Part shown: positions 6,015 through 12,573 of the stretch, piece after piece
How the letters are laid out: every line of letters starts with the position of its first letter
Position numbering within the stretch: the first letter of the stretch is position 1
Assembly (NCBI GenBank): GCA_035702855.1
Contig: DASSZM010000258.1
Location: 1-15,265, forward strand
DNA from: JAKAQB01 sp035702855
GTDB taxonomy: Bacteria; Actinomycetota; Acidimicrobiia; Acidimicrobiales; Palsa-688
Length of the DNA stretch: 15,265 nt
Reading direction: 5' to 3'
The notes under the pieces: model-generated
What the model was told of the DNA's origin: nothing
What the model saw: only the letters and a program-made list of their open reading frames with translations
Databases searched by the model: none
Position numbers and translations under genes: made by a program

Positions 6015-8288
6015 GTGCCCACCGTCCTCCGCAACATCGGGCGCCTCGTGGTGGCCTTCGTCGCAGGTGCGGTGGCCATCTCGGCGACGATCGTGGTCCT
6101 GCCGCTCGCGGCGCGCGGCATCTGGCGCCACGCCGCCAGCTCGGCCAACAACCCGATCGCCCCGCTGACGTCGTCGTTCGCAGGCGGTTCGACCGTCTAC
6201 GACGCCAAGGGCAACGTCCTGGCCCGCCTCAACGCCTCGGTCACCCGCAAGCCGGTGGCGCTCAGCGCCATCCCGAGGGTGCTCATCCGGGCGGTGCTCG
6301 ACACCGAGGACCACCGCTTCTACCTGCACGGCGCCGTGGACGTCCCCTCGGAGGTCCGGGCGCTGTTCCACGACGCCCAGGGCGGGGGCCTCCAGGGCGG
6401 TTCCGACATCACCCAGCAGCTCGTGAAGCAGGTCTACCTCAACTCCGAGCGCAAGATCTCCCGCAAGATCAAGGAGGCGTTCCTCGCGATCCGCCTCCAG
6501 GAGATCTACACCAAGAACCAGATCCTCGACGCCTACCTCAACACCATCTACCTGGGCGCGGGTGCCTACGGCGTCGCCGCCGCCGCCGAGGCCTACTGGG
6601 GCGAGCCGGTGGGCAAGGTGACGCTGCCCCAGGCCGCCCTCCTCGCCGGGCTGATCCAGGACCCGTCCGGCTACGACCCGGTGTACGCCCCGGTGCTCGC
6701 CCGGTCCCGCCGGTCGGCGGTCCTCGGGCGGATGCTGCACTACCACGACATCACCAAGGCGCAGTACCGGGCGGCCAACGCGACCCCGCTGCCGACCTCG
6801 GAGCGCACGACCCCGCAGCCGCTGCACGGCGTCGACGGGTACTACGTCGCCCAGGTCGAGGATCAGCTGCTCGGCCCCGGCAGCCCGCTCGGCCCCACCC
6901 CGTCCGCCCGCTACGCCGCCCTCTTCGAGGGGGGGCTGAAGATCTACACCAACCTCCACCCCGCCCTCCAGCACGACGCCATCGCCGCCGTGCGCCAGGT
7001 CAGCCCGGCCAACAACCAGGGCTACCAGGAGGCGCTGGTCAGCATCGACCCGTCGACCGGCGCGGTGCTCGACATGGTCCCGGGCCTCGACTACGCCAAG
7101 GAGAAGTTCGACGTCGTCACCCAGGGGCTCCGCCAGCCCGGGTCCGGCTTCAAGCTGTTCACCCTGCTGCCCGCGCTCGAGCAGGGTGACAGCATCTACG
7201 ACCCGGTGGACGCGACCTCGCCGTGCGCGATCCCGTTCCCGGGCAACGACAGCATGCTCGCCACGCCCATCCGCAACGACGAGGGCGACGGCCAGTCGGG
7301 CGTGGTCACCATCCAGGTCGCGACCGCCCAGTCGCTCAACTGCGCCTACATGCGCATGGCGCACCAGGTCGGCCTGGCCACGGTGCTCAAGACGGCGGAG
7401 AAGCTCGGGGTCCCGGCGGCCGAGCTCAAGCCCTACGCCAACGACCCGTCCGTGGTGATCGGCGCCGCCAGCGTCTCCCCCCTGCAGATGGCCGACGCCT
7501 ACGCCACCCTCGCCAACGGCGGCATCTACCGGCCTCCGTCGTTCATCCGCAAGGTCGTCTCCCGGTCCGGGCAGGTCCTCTACCGCCAGCCCAGGAAGGG
7601 AGTGCGGGTGATCCCGGCCTCGATCGTCCCGGAGGCCGACGCCGCCTTCCAGGCGGTGGTGCAGAACGGCACGGGCACCGCCGCCCAGATCCCCGGCCAC
7701 GAGGTGGCCGGCAAGACCGGCACCAACAACGGTCCCACCGACGCCTGGTTCAACGGCTTCACCCCCCAGATCGAGACGACCGTGTGGATGGGCTACCCGG
7801 CGGGGGAGCGGGTGCTGCTGGTCAACGGCACCCAGGTCTACGGGGGGATGTACCCGGCCGAGACGGTGCACGCCTTCCTGGCGGCTGCCCTGTCCAACCG
7901 GTCGTCGGTCAACTTCCCGAGCGTCGACTCGGCCGCCCTTCCCCCGCCGAAGCTGGTCCCGGAGGTCACGGGGCCTTTCCCCGGCTGCTCCTACTACCGC
8001 GGCAATCCGGGCTACGGCGCCTGCGGCAGCAGCTGCACCCCCGGGCAGGCCTCGAGCTGTGTCGCGCCACCGTCGGCCCCGCAGGTCACCATCCCCGGCT
8101 CGTCCGGCACGAGCGGCACCACCGGCACGAGCGGGACCACCGGCACGACGGCCGGCAGCCCCCCCACCACGCCGGCGACGGTGCCGTCGACCACGACGCC
8201 GTCGACGACCACGCCCCCCTCGACCACGGCGCCACCGACCACCACGGTCCCCTCCTCGCCGCCCACCACCCACCACGGCTCCGGATGA
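6015..8288 (+). CDS. class A penicillin-binding protein (bifunctional peptidoglycan synthase)
   Basis: This 757-residue membrane-anchored enzyme polymerises lipid II and cross-links peptidoglycan outside the membrane. It has a short cytoplasmic start, one transmembrane anchor (about 11-34) and a GT51 glycosyltransferase domain (about 60-245) with catalytic E98 in LDTEDHRFYLHG and the GGSDITQQLVK motif from 128. The transpeptidase domain has S377-G-F-K380 as nucleophile motif, S440-L-N442 and K567-T-G569. After the domain comes a short segment with four Cys (658, 670, 674, 682), then a Thr/Ser/Pro-rich tail (about 684-757) suited to wall-spanning or glycosylation. Many actinobacterial PBPs have Pro/Thr-rich tails instead of or after PASTA domains; no PASTA domain is seen. 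GTG at 6015 is chosen because it sits directly before the anchor and after the -10. The stop overlaps the next gene's ATG. Confidence 0.94.
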   Translation: MPTVLRNIGRLVVAFVAGAVAISATIVVLPLAARGIWRHAASSANNPIAPLTSSFAGGSTVYDAKGNVLARLNASVTRKPVALSAIPRVLIRAVLDTEDHRFYLHGAVDVPSEVRALFHDAQGGGLQGGSDITQQLVKQVYLNSERKISRKIKEAFLAIRLQEIYTKNQILDAYLNTIYLGAGAYGVAAAAEAYWGEPVGKVTLPQAALLAGLIQDPSGYDPVYAPVLARSRRSAVLGRMLHYHDITKAQYRAANATPLPTSERTTPQPLHGVDGYYVAQVEDQLLGPGSPLGPTPSARYAALFEGGLKIYTNLHPALQHDAIAAVRQVSPANNQGYQEALVSIDPSTGAVLDMVPGLDYAKEKFDVVTQGLRQPGSGFKLFTLLPALEQGDSIYDPVDATSPCAIPFPGNDSMLATPIRNDEGDGQSGVVTIQVATAQSLNCAYMRMAHQVGLATVLKTAEKLGVPAAELKPYANDPSVVIGAASVSPLQMADAYATLANGGIYRPPSFIRKVVSRSGQVLYRQPRKGVRVIPASIVPEADAAFQAVVQNGTGTAAQIPGHEVAGKTGTNNGPTDAWFNGFTPQIETTVWMGYPAGERVLLVNGTQVYGGMYPAETVHAFLAAALSNRSSVNFPSVDSAALPPPKLVPEVTGPFPGCSYYRGNPGYGACGSSCTPGQASSCVAPPSAPQVTIPGSSGTSGTTGTSGTTGTTAGSPPTTPATVPSTTTPSTTTPPSTTAPPTTTVPSSPPTTHHGSG
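8106..8155 (+). repeat. 18-bp tandem repeat encoding Gly-Thr-Ser-Gly-Thr-Thr
   Basis: Two copies of an 18-base unit (8106-8123 and 8124-8141, one mismatch) plus a partial third lie in the PBP gene and encode the GTSGTT periodicity of its tail. A second, 15-base direct repeat (CCGTCGACCACGACG type) follows near 8184-8213 and encodes PSTTT. Such repeats can change length by slippage without breaking the frame. Confidence 0.75.
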
Positions 8289-9043
8289 GCGCCGCCCCCC
8301 TCGAGGCGCTGCTCGGCGTCCAGGACCTCGACACCGCCGCCGACCAGCGCCGCCACCACCTCGAGCAGCACCCGGCTCGCGCCCGCCTCGCCGCCCTCGG
8401 CGGCCGGCGTCGCGACCTCGGGCAGCGGCGGGACGAGGCCGTCGCCCGTCGCGACGAGGTCGCCGGCCGGCAGGCCGCCCTGGAAGCAGAGCTGGAGGCC
8501 ACCGAGCAGCGCCGCCGGGAGGTGTCCGCCCGCCTCTACAGCGGGGCGGTCAGCGCGTCGCGCGACCTGCAGGCGATGTCGGCCGAGGTGGACGCCCTCG
8601 GCGTGCGGGCGTCGCAGCTCGAGGACGAGGTCCTGGCGGTGCTCGAAGAACGCGAGCCCGTGGACGCCGAGGTCGCCACCCTGCAGGCCGACGACGCCCG
8701 CCTGGCCGCCGAGGAGGACGCGGCCCGCGCCGAGCTGGCCGGCGCCGAGGCCGAGGTGGGTGCCGAGCTGGACGGGCTGCGCCGGCAGCGGGAGGAAGCG
8801 GCGTCGGGCCTGCCGGCCGACCTCCTGGCGACCTACGAGCGCCTCCGGGCCCGGCTCGGGGGCGTCGGCGCCGCCCGGCTGGTGGGCGACCGCTGCGGCG
8901 GTTGTCATCTGTCGCTGCCGGCGACGGAGCTCGACCGGATCCGCCACCTGCCCGAGGACTCCCTCGTGACCTGCGACCAGTGCGGGCGTATCCTCGTCCG
9001 GCGCGCACCGGGGAATAGCGACCACCCGGACTTGGTTAGCTGA
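8285..9043 (+). CDS. coiled-coil protein with C4-type zinc ribbon
   Basis: The 252-residue protein begins with ATG overlapping the PBP stop (ATGA). Residues about 5-175 are strongly helical and rich in Glu, Ala and Arg, predicting long coiled coils. The conserved turn is at 86-105 (YSGAVSASRDLQAMSAEVDAL). The C-terminus carries a zinc ribbon with CxxC at C204/C207 and C230/C233. This is the architecture of the widespread C4-type zinc-ribbon family that includes mycobacterial Rv2229c and chlamydial CT398. Its biochemical role is not settled; nucleic-acid or protein-scaffold roles have been proposed for relatives. In many actinobacteria the gene sits beside NIF3-like and RNase H genes, not a PBP, so this coupling is unusual. 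No SD is visible before the ATG; translation is probably coupled to the PBP gene. Confidence 0.88.
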   Translation: MSAAPLEALLGVQDLDTAADQRRHHLEQHPARARLAALGGRRRDLGQRRDEAVARRDEVAGRQAALEAELEATEQRRREVSARLYSGAVSASRDLQAMSAEVDALGVRASQLEDEVLAVLEEREPVDAEVATLQADDARLAAEEDAARAELAGAEAEVGAELDGLRRQREEAASGLPADLLATYERLRARLGGVGAARLVGDRCGGCHLSLPATELDRIRHLPEDSLVTCDQCGRILVRRAPGNSDHPDLVS

Positions 9044-9048
9044 ACTAA
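9036..9048. promoter_or_regulatory. MarR/SlyA-like palindromic operator candidate
   Basis: TTAGCTGAACTAA is an imperfect 13-bp palindrome (five of six pairs match about the central G). It stands out as an AT-rich patch in DNA that is almost all G/C. Its shape (TTAG...CTAA) resembles sites bound by MarR/SlyA-family repressors. It overlaps the zinc-ribbon stop codon and a possible -10 (TAAGTT, 9046-9051), about 90 bases before an MFS exporter, the kind of gene such repressors often control. No regulator gene is in the window. Confidence 0.4.
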
Positions 9049-9051
9049 GTT
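9046..9051 (+). promoter_or_regulatory. possible -10 element for the MFS gene
   Basis: TAAGTT overlaps the right half of the 9036-9048 palindrome. No -35 is recognisable at the right distance (9023-9028 is CACCCG). If used, the transcript would have a leader of roughly 80 bases before the MFS start, containing the two-step stem at 9062-9104. Confidence 0.3.
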
Positions 9052-9061
9052 GAAGGGGAAA

Positions 9062-9104
9062 GGGGCGCCCGCCGGCGTGTTGCGTCGGCGTCGCCGTCCG
9101 CCCC
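9062..9104 (+). other. two-step stem-loop in the zinc-ribbon/MFS gap
   Basis: GGGGCG at 9062-9067 pairs with CGCCCC at 9099-9104, and CGGCG at 9073-9077 pairs with CGCCG at 9092-9096. It could end transcription of the PBP operon or fold in the MFS leader. No U-run follows, so a classical intrinsic terminator is not supported. The rest of the 95-base gap (9044-9138) holds the SD region. Confidence 0.3.
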
Positions 9105-9133
9105 GTCGGGTTCGGCACGGAGGTCGGGTGGTC

Positions 9134-9138
9134 AGGAG
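9134..9138 (+). promoter_or_regulatory. Shine-Dalgarno sequence of the MFS gene
   Basis: AGGAG directly abuts ATG at 9139 and lies three bases before an in-frame GTG at 9142. Both spacings are short, so the true start may be GTG 9142, or a slightly later codon. This is one of only two convincing SD-like sequences in the window. Confidence 0.4.
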
Positions 9139-10482
9139 ATGGTGAGCGGGAGTCCAGCGGTCCGGCGCGGACGGGCTCGTGCCCTCGGGGCCCGCACGTT
9201 CTCGTCGCTGCGCGTCCGCAACTACCGCTACTACTTCGCCGGCCAGAGCGTCTCGCTGGTCGGGACGTGGATGCAGAGCATCGCCCAGTCGTGGCTGGTG
9301 TTCACGCTGACGCACTCCGGCACCGACGTCGGGCTCATCACCGCGGTGCAGACCCTGCCGATCCTGCTGCTCGGCCCGGTCGGCGGCACGATCGCCGACC
9401 GCTTCGGCAAGTACCGGATCCTGCTGGCGACCCAGGCGCTCGCCGGGGTGCAGGCCGCCGTGCTCAGCGTGCTGGCGCTCACCGGGACCCTGCAGCTGTG
9501 GGAGCTGTTCGTCATGGCGGCCTCCCTCGGCTGCATCAACATGGTCGACAACCCCACGCGCCAGACCTTCATCGTCGAGCTGGTCGGCAGGGACCAGCTC
9601 CCCAACGCCGTCACCCTCAACACGGTGATGGTCAACGTCGCCCGCGCCATCGGCCCGGCGGTCGCCGGGGTGCTCATCGCCGAGGTCGGTGCCGGCTGGT
9701 GCTTCCTCGTCAACGCCCTGTCGTTCGTGTTCGTGGTCGCCGCGCTGGTCGCACTCCGCAAGGACGAGCTGGTCCCGACCCCCCGCGCCGTGCGGGCCAA
9801 GGGCCAGCTCGTCGAGGGATTCCGCTACGTCTCCCGCCGGCCGCTGCTGCGCAACGCCCTGCTGATGATGGCGGTGATCGGGCTGTTCACCTACGAGTTC
9901 CAGACCACGTTGCCGCTGATGGCCGGGACCACCCTGCACGGCGGCTCGCGGACCTACGGCTTCCTCACCGCCTTCATGGGGGCCGGAGCCGTCGTCGGTG
10001 GTCTCGTCGCCGCCGGGCGGCGCAACCGCAGCCCCCGGCGTCTGGCGACCACGGCCCTGGCGTTCGGCGCCAGCACGGCCCTGGCTGCCCTCGCCCCCAC
10101 GACGCTCACCGAGGAGCTGGCGCTGCTGCTCGTCGGTGCGGCGTCGGTGACGTTCCTGTCGCTGGCCAACTCGACGTTGCAGCTGGAGGCCGATCCGGAG
10201 ATGCGGGGCCGGGTCATGTCGCTCTGGTCGGTGTCGTTCATGGGCACCACCCCGATCGGGGGCCCGCTCGTGGGCTTCGTGGCCGGGGCGGTCGGGGCCC
10301 GGGCGGGGCTCGGGCTCGGGGCGGCTGCTGCCGTCGCGGCCGGCACGTTTGGTCTCTTCGTGCTCGGAGGGCGTCGCCCGGCGGCGAGCGACACGGGGGC
10401 GTCGGGCTCGGCCGGGTCGGCGGGTTCGGCCGGGTCGGTCGGCGCAGCCGTGACGCCCGCGCCGAGCGGGGCGGGCAGCTAG
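9139..10482 (+). CDS. MFS exporter, EntS-like
   Basis: The 447-residue integral membrane protein has about 12 hydrophobic segments and starts with the family-typical SSLRVRNYRYYFAGQSVSLVGTWMQSIAQSWLVF. The MFS motif A is visible as GGTIADRFGKYRIL between helices 2 and 3. It resembles the EntS/MFS_3 group of proton-driven exporters of siderophores and drugs; the actual substrate is unknown. The C-terminal 30 or so residues are a disordered Gly/Ser/Ala stretch containing SAG repeats. The start is given as ATG 9139, but GTG 9142 is equally likely. A MarR/SlyA-like palindrome upstream suggests ligand-responsive repression. The stop codon TAG (10480-10482) is also the first half of the next gene's -10 element. 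Confidence 0.88.
   Translation: MVSGSPAVRRGRARALGARTFSSLRVRNYRYYFAGQSVSLVGTWMQSIAQSWLVFTLTHSGTDVGLITAVQTLPILLLGPVGGTIADRFGKYRILLATQALAGVQAAVLSVLALTGTLQLWELFVMAASLGCINMVDNPTRQTFIVELVGRDQLPNAVTLNTVMVNVARAIGPAVAGVLIAEVGAGWCFLVNALSFVFVVAALVALRKDELVPTPRAVRAKGQLVEGFRYVSRRPLLRNALLMMAVIGLFTYEFQTTLPLMAGTTLHGGSRTYGFLTAFMGAGAVVGGLVAAGRRNRSPRRLATTALAFGASTALAALAPTTLTEELALLLVGAASVTFLSLANSTLQLEADPEMRGRVMSLWSVSFMGTTPIGGPLVGFVAGAVGARAGLGLGAAAAVAAGTFGLFVLGGRRPAASDTGASGSAGSAGSAGSVGAAVTPAPSGAGS
10408..10443 (+). repeat. 9-bp tandem repeats encoding Ser-Ala-Gly
   Basis: Four consecutive 9-base units of the form TCGGCCGGG, with small differences, lie at the 3' end of the MFS gene. They give the alternating GSAGSAGSAGSVG tail, which looks like an unstructured C-terminal extension. 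Confidence 0.6.
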
Positions 10483-10485
10483 CTT
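10480..10485 (+). promoter_or_regulatory. -10 element of a possible near-leaderless histidine phosphatase promoter
   Basis: TAGCTT begins with the MFS stop codon and ends eight bases before the ATG at 10494. No SD sequence is present. The same -10-to-start layout occurs at several other genes here, but read-through from the MFS gene, 11 bases upstream, is also possible. Confidence 0.35.
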
Positions 10486-10493
10486 CGACCGCC

Positions 10494-11087
10494 ATGCTCG
10501 TCCTCGTCCGCCACGGCCGGACGCGTCACAACGCGTCCCGGCGCCTGCTCGGCCGCCTCGACGTGGACCTCGACGAGCTCGGCGAGCGGCAGGCGGGAGC
10601 GCTGGGAGCCTCCCCGGTGCTGGCCGGGGTGGAGCGCATCGTGACCAGCCCGCTGCTGCGGACCCGCCGGACGGCGGCGGCCGTCGCCGCTGTGACCGGC
10701 GCGCCCGTGGAGGTCGACGACCGGTGGGTCGAGGTGGACTACGGCGTCTACGACGGCCTGCCACTCCAGGAGGTCCCGGCGACGGTGTGGTCCTCCTGGG
10801 ACGCCGACCTCGAGTGGGCGCCCGACGGCGGCGAGTCGCTGGCGGCGGTTGCCCGCCGGGTGCGCGCCGCCTGCGCCGAGGTCTGGGCCGACGCCCAGCG
10901 GCGGGACGTGGCCGTCGTGTCCCACGTGTCACCGATCAAGGCGGCCCTCGGATGGGCGATGGGCCTCCCCGAGACCACCGCGCCCAGCCTGTTCGTCGAG
11001 GTCGCCTCCCTGCACCGGATCGGGCCGGGCCGGGCCGGGCCGACGCTGTGGTCACTCAACGAGGTCCACCACCGCCCGTCGGTGTGA
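10494..11087 (+). CDS. histidine phosphatase family protein (phosphoglycerate mutase-like)
   Basis: The 197-residue cytoplasmic enzyme has the complete active site of the histidine phosphatase superfamily. R6-H7-G8 contains the phosphorylated His, R56 lies in TSPLLRTRRT, E80 is the likely acid in WVEVDYGVYDG, and H144 lies in VVSHVSPIK. Length and motif spacing fit the small dPGM/CobC/GpgP-like group, which removes phosphate from metabolites such as sugar phosphates or alpha-ribazole phosphate. The substrate cannot be told from sequence, and no cobalamin or glucosylglycerate gene is nearby. ATG at 10494 is chosen because the RHG motif normally sits within the first ten residues. It follows the MFS gene by 11 bases in the same direction. 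Confidence 0.9.
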   Translation: MLVLVRHGRTRHNASRRLLGRLDVDLDELGERQAGALGASPVLAGVERIVTSPLLRTRRTAAAVAAVTGAPVEVDDRWVEVDYGVYDGLPLQEVPATVWSSWDADLEWAPDGGESLAAVARRVRAACAEVWADAQRRDVAVVSHVSPIKAALGWAMGLPETTAPSLFVEVASLHRIGPGRAGPTLWSLNEVHHRPSV

Positions 11088-11145
11088 GCGACGGGCGGCC
11101 GGGGTCCCGCCTTCCGTGCGTCTCTGCCGCTGGGCGGCGGGGCCG

Positions 11146-11162
11146 GGCGCCCGGTGGGCGCC
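11146..11162. other. 7-bp perfect inverted repeat at the -35 position of gabT
   Basis: GGCGCCC, a GGT spacer and GGGCGCC form a perfect dyad that ends six bases before the gabT -10 element. It covers the place where a -35 and spacer would be, so it could be an operator. It could instead act as a hairpin at the end of the histidine phosphatase transcript, although no U-run follows. Confidence 0.35.
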
Positions 11163-11168
11163 GCTGTG

Positions 11169-11174
11169 TATCGT
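11169..11174 (+). promoter_or_regulatory. -10 element of a probable leaderless gabT promoter
   Basis: TATCGT is followed by six bases and then ATG at 11181, predicting a transcript that begins at the start codon. No SD is present. This also argues against the longer frame opening at GTG 11154, which would begin before the -10 element. Confidence 0.5.
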
Positions 11175-11180
11175 CAGCAC

Positions 11181-12548
11181 ATGGTGCAGACCGAGTCCCG
11201 AGCCGGCTCCCACCCGGGGGCCATCCCCCAGCAGCGCGTGCTGCGCACGGAGCTGCCCGGCCCGCGCAGTCGCGAGCTCGCCGCCCGCCGCTCGGCGGCG
11301 GTGGCCCCGGGGGTCAGCTCCACCCTCCCGCTCTACATCGCCGCCGCCGAGGGGGCGGTCCTCGTCGATGTCGACGGCAACGCCCTCATCGACCTCGGAT
11401 CCGGCATCGCCGTGACGACCGTCGGCCACGCCGTGCCCGCGGTGGTGGAGGCTGTCCGTGATCAGGTCGGCCGCTTCACCCACACCTGCTTCATGGTCGG
11501 GCCCTACGAGGGGTACGTGGAGGTCTGCGAGCAGCTCAACGCCCTGACCCCCGGGGATCACGACAAGACCTCGGCGCTGTTCAACTCCGGGGCCGAGGCG
11601 GTCGAGAACGCCGTCAAGATCGCCCGGCGGGCGACGGGGCGCGAAGCGGTCGTGGTCTTCGACCACGCCTACCACGGGCGCACCAACCTGACGATGGCCC
11701 TGACCGCCAAGAACATGCCGTACAAGGACGGGTTCGGTCCCTTCGCCCCCGAGATCTACCGGGCGCCCATGTCGTACCCGCTGCGGGACCCGTCCGGCAT
11801 GACCGGGGAGGAGGCCGCCCAGCGTGCGATCGAGCTGATCGAGCGCCAGGTCGGCGCCGCCCGGGTCGCCTGCGTGCTCATCGAGCCGGTGCAGGGTGAG
11901 GGCGGCTTCGTCGTGCCGGCCCCCGGCTTCCTCCCCGCCCTGGCCGACTGGTGCCGGGCCAACGGCGCCGCCTTCGCCGCCGACGAGGTCCAGTCCGGCT
12001 TCTGCCGGACCGGCGCCTGGTTCGCCTGCGAGCACGAGGGCGTCATCCCCGACCTGGTCACCACCGCCAAGGGCATCGGCGCCGGCATGCCGCTGGCGGC
12101 TGTCACCGGCCGCAGCGAGATGATGGCGTCGGTCCACGCCGGGGGCCTCGGCGGGACCTACGGCGGCAACCCGGTGGCGTGCGCAGCGGCACTGGCGGGC
12201 ATCGCCACCATGCGCGAGGGCAACCTGGCGGCGGCCGCCAACCGCATCGGCGAGACCATCGCCGGCCGGCTCGACCCGCTCGTCGCCGAGCTGCCCGGCA
12301 TCGCCGAGTGCCGCGGCCGGGGGGCCATGCAGGCGCTCGAGTTCGTCAAGCCCGGCACCCTCGAGCCCGACAGCGCCGCCGCCGGCCGTATCGCCGCCGC
12401 CTGCCACGCCCAGGGTGTCGTCGTGCTCACCTGCGGCAGTTGGGGCAACGTCATCCGGCTGCTGCCGCCGCTCACGATCGGCGACGCCCTGCTCGACGAG
12501 GGCCTCGGCGTCCTGGTCGACGCCACCCGCAGCGTGCTCGCCGGCTGA
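11181..12548 (+). CDS. gabT: 4-aminobutyrate aminotransferase-like class III transaminase
   Basis: The 455-residue PLP enzyme matches class III aminotransferases. The reaction would be 4-aminobutyrate plus 2-oxoglutarate to succinate semialdehyde plus glutamate. Visible features are the DGNALIDLGSGIAVTTVGH entry region, FNSGAEAVENAVKIAR (cofactor phosphate contacts), HAYHGRTN, the EPVQGEGGF motif, ADEVQSGFCRTG with the pyridine-binding Asp, and the Schiff-base lysine K297 in TTAKGIGAGMP. GGTYGGNPVACAAA and a C-terminal arginine in NVIRLLPPLTI follow. The sequence is close to actinobacterial GabT, but related enzymes use 5-aminovalerate, putrescine or beta-alanine. No gabD semialdehyde dehydrogenase is nearby. 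Start ATG 11181 is supported by the -10 element. The 25-base convergent gap after it (12549-12573) contains only a weak hairpin (12550-12554 with 12561-12565). Confidence 0.9.
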   Translation: MVQTESRAGSHPGAIPQQRVLRTELPGPRSRELAARRSAAVAPGVSSTLPLYIAAAEGAVLVDVDGNALIDLGSGIAVTTVGHAVPAVVEAVRDQVGRFTHTCFMVGPYEGYVEVCEQLNALTPGDHDKTSALFNSGAEAVENAVKIARRATGREAVVVFDHAYHGRTNLTMALTAKNMPYKDGFGPFAPEIYRAPMSYPLRDPSGMTGEEAAQRAIELIERQVGAARVACVLIEPVQGEGGFVVPAPGFLPALADWCRANGAAFAADEVQSGFCRTGAWFACEHEGVIPDLVTTAKGIGAGMPLAAVTGRSEMMASVHAGGLGGTYGGNPVACAAALAGIATMREGNLAAAANRIGETIAGRLDPLVAELPGIAECRGRGAMQALEFVKPGTLEPDSAAAGRIAAACHAQGVVVLTCGSWGNVIRLLPPLTIGDALLDEGLGVLVDATRSVLAG

Positions 12549-12573
12549 TCCGCCGAGCCGGGCGGGGGCGGCG

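Noticed and set aside
4652..6151. Second minus-strand frame overlapping the acyl-CoA dehydrogenase gene
   Set aside because: Arg/Pro-rich out-of-frame shadow; the true dehydrogenase frame 4705-5916 has continuous family motifs.
8106..8250. CRISPR-like short repeats
   Set aside because: The repeats are contiguous, in frame and encode the Thr/Ser/Pro tail of the PBP; there are no spacers.
5913..8276. Open minus-strand frame of nearly 790 codons opposite the PBP gene
   Set aside because: Its translation is low-complexity Gly/Arg/Asp/Val/His with no recognisable domain, while the plus strand encodes a PBP with all catalytic motifs. Long antisense frames are expected in DNA this GC-rich.
9044..9138. 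Possible structured RNA gene after the zinc-ribbon gene
   Set aside because: The gap is only 95 bases, too short for RNase P RNA or similar, and the pairing seen is only a two-step stem without known motifs. No tRNA-like cloverleaf is visible.
8905..10932. Open minus-strand frame of about 675 codons opposite the zinc-ribbon, MFS and phosphatase genes
   Set aside because: Arg/Pro/Gly-rich translation with no domains; it crosses three well-supported plus-strand genes and their intergenic signals.
11154..11180. Longer gabT start at GTG 11154
   Set aside because: It would begin inside the inverted repeat and upstream of the -10 element that fits ATG 11181; the extra nine residues match no family feature I recognise.
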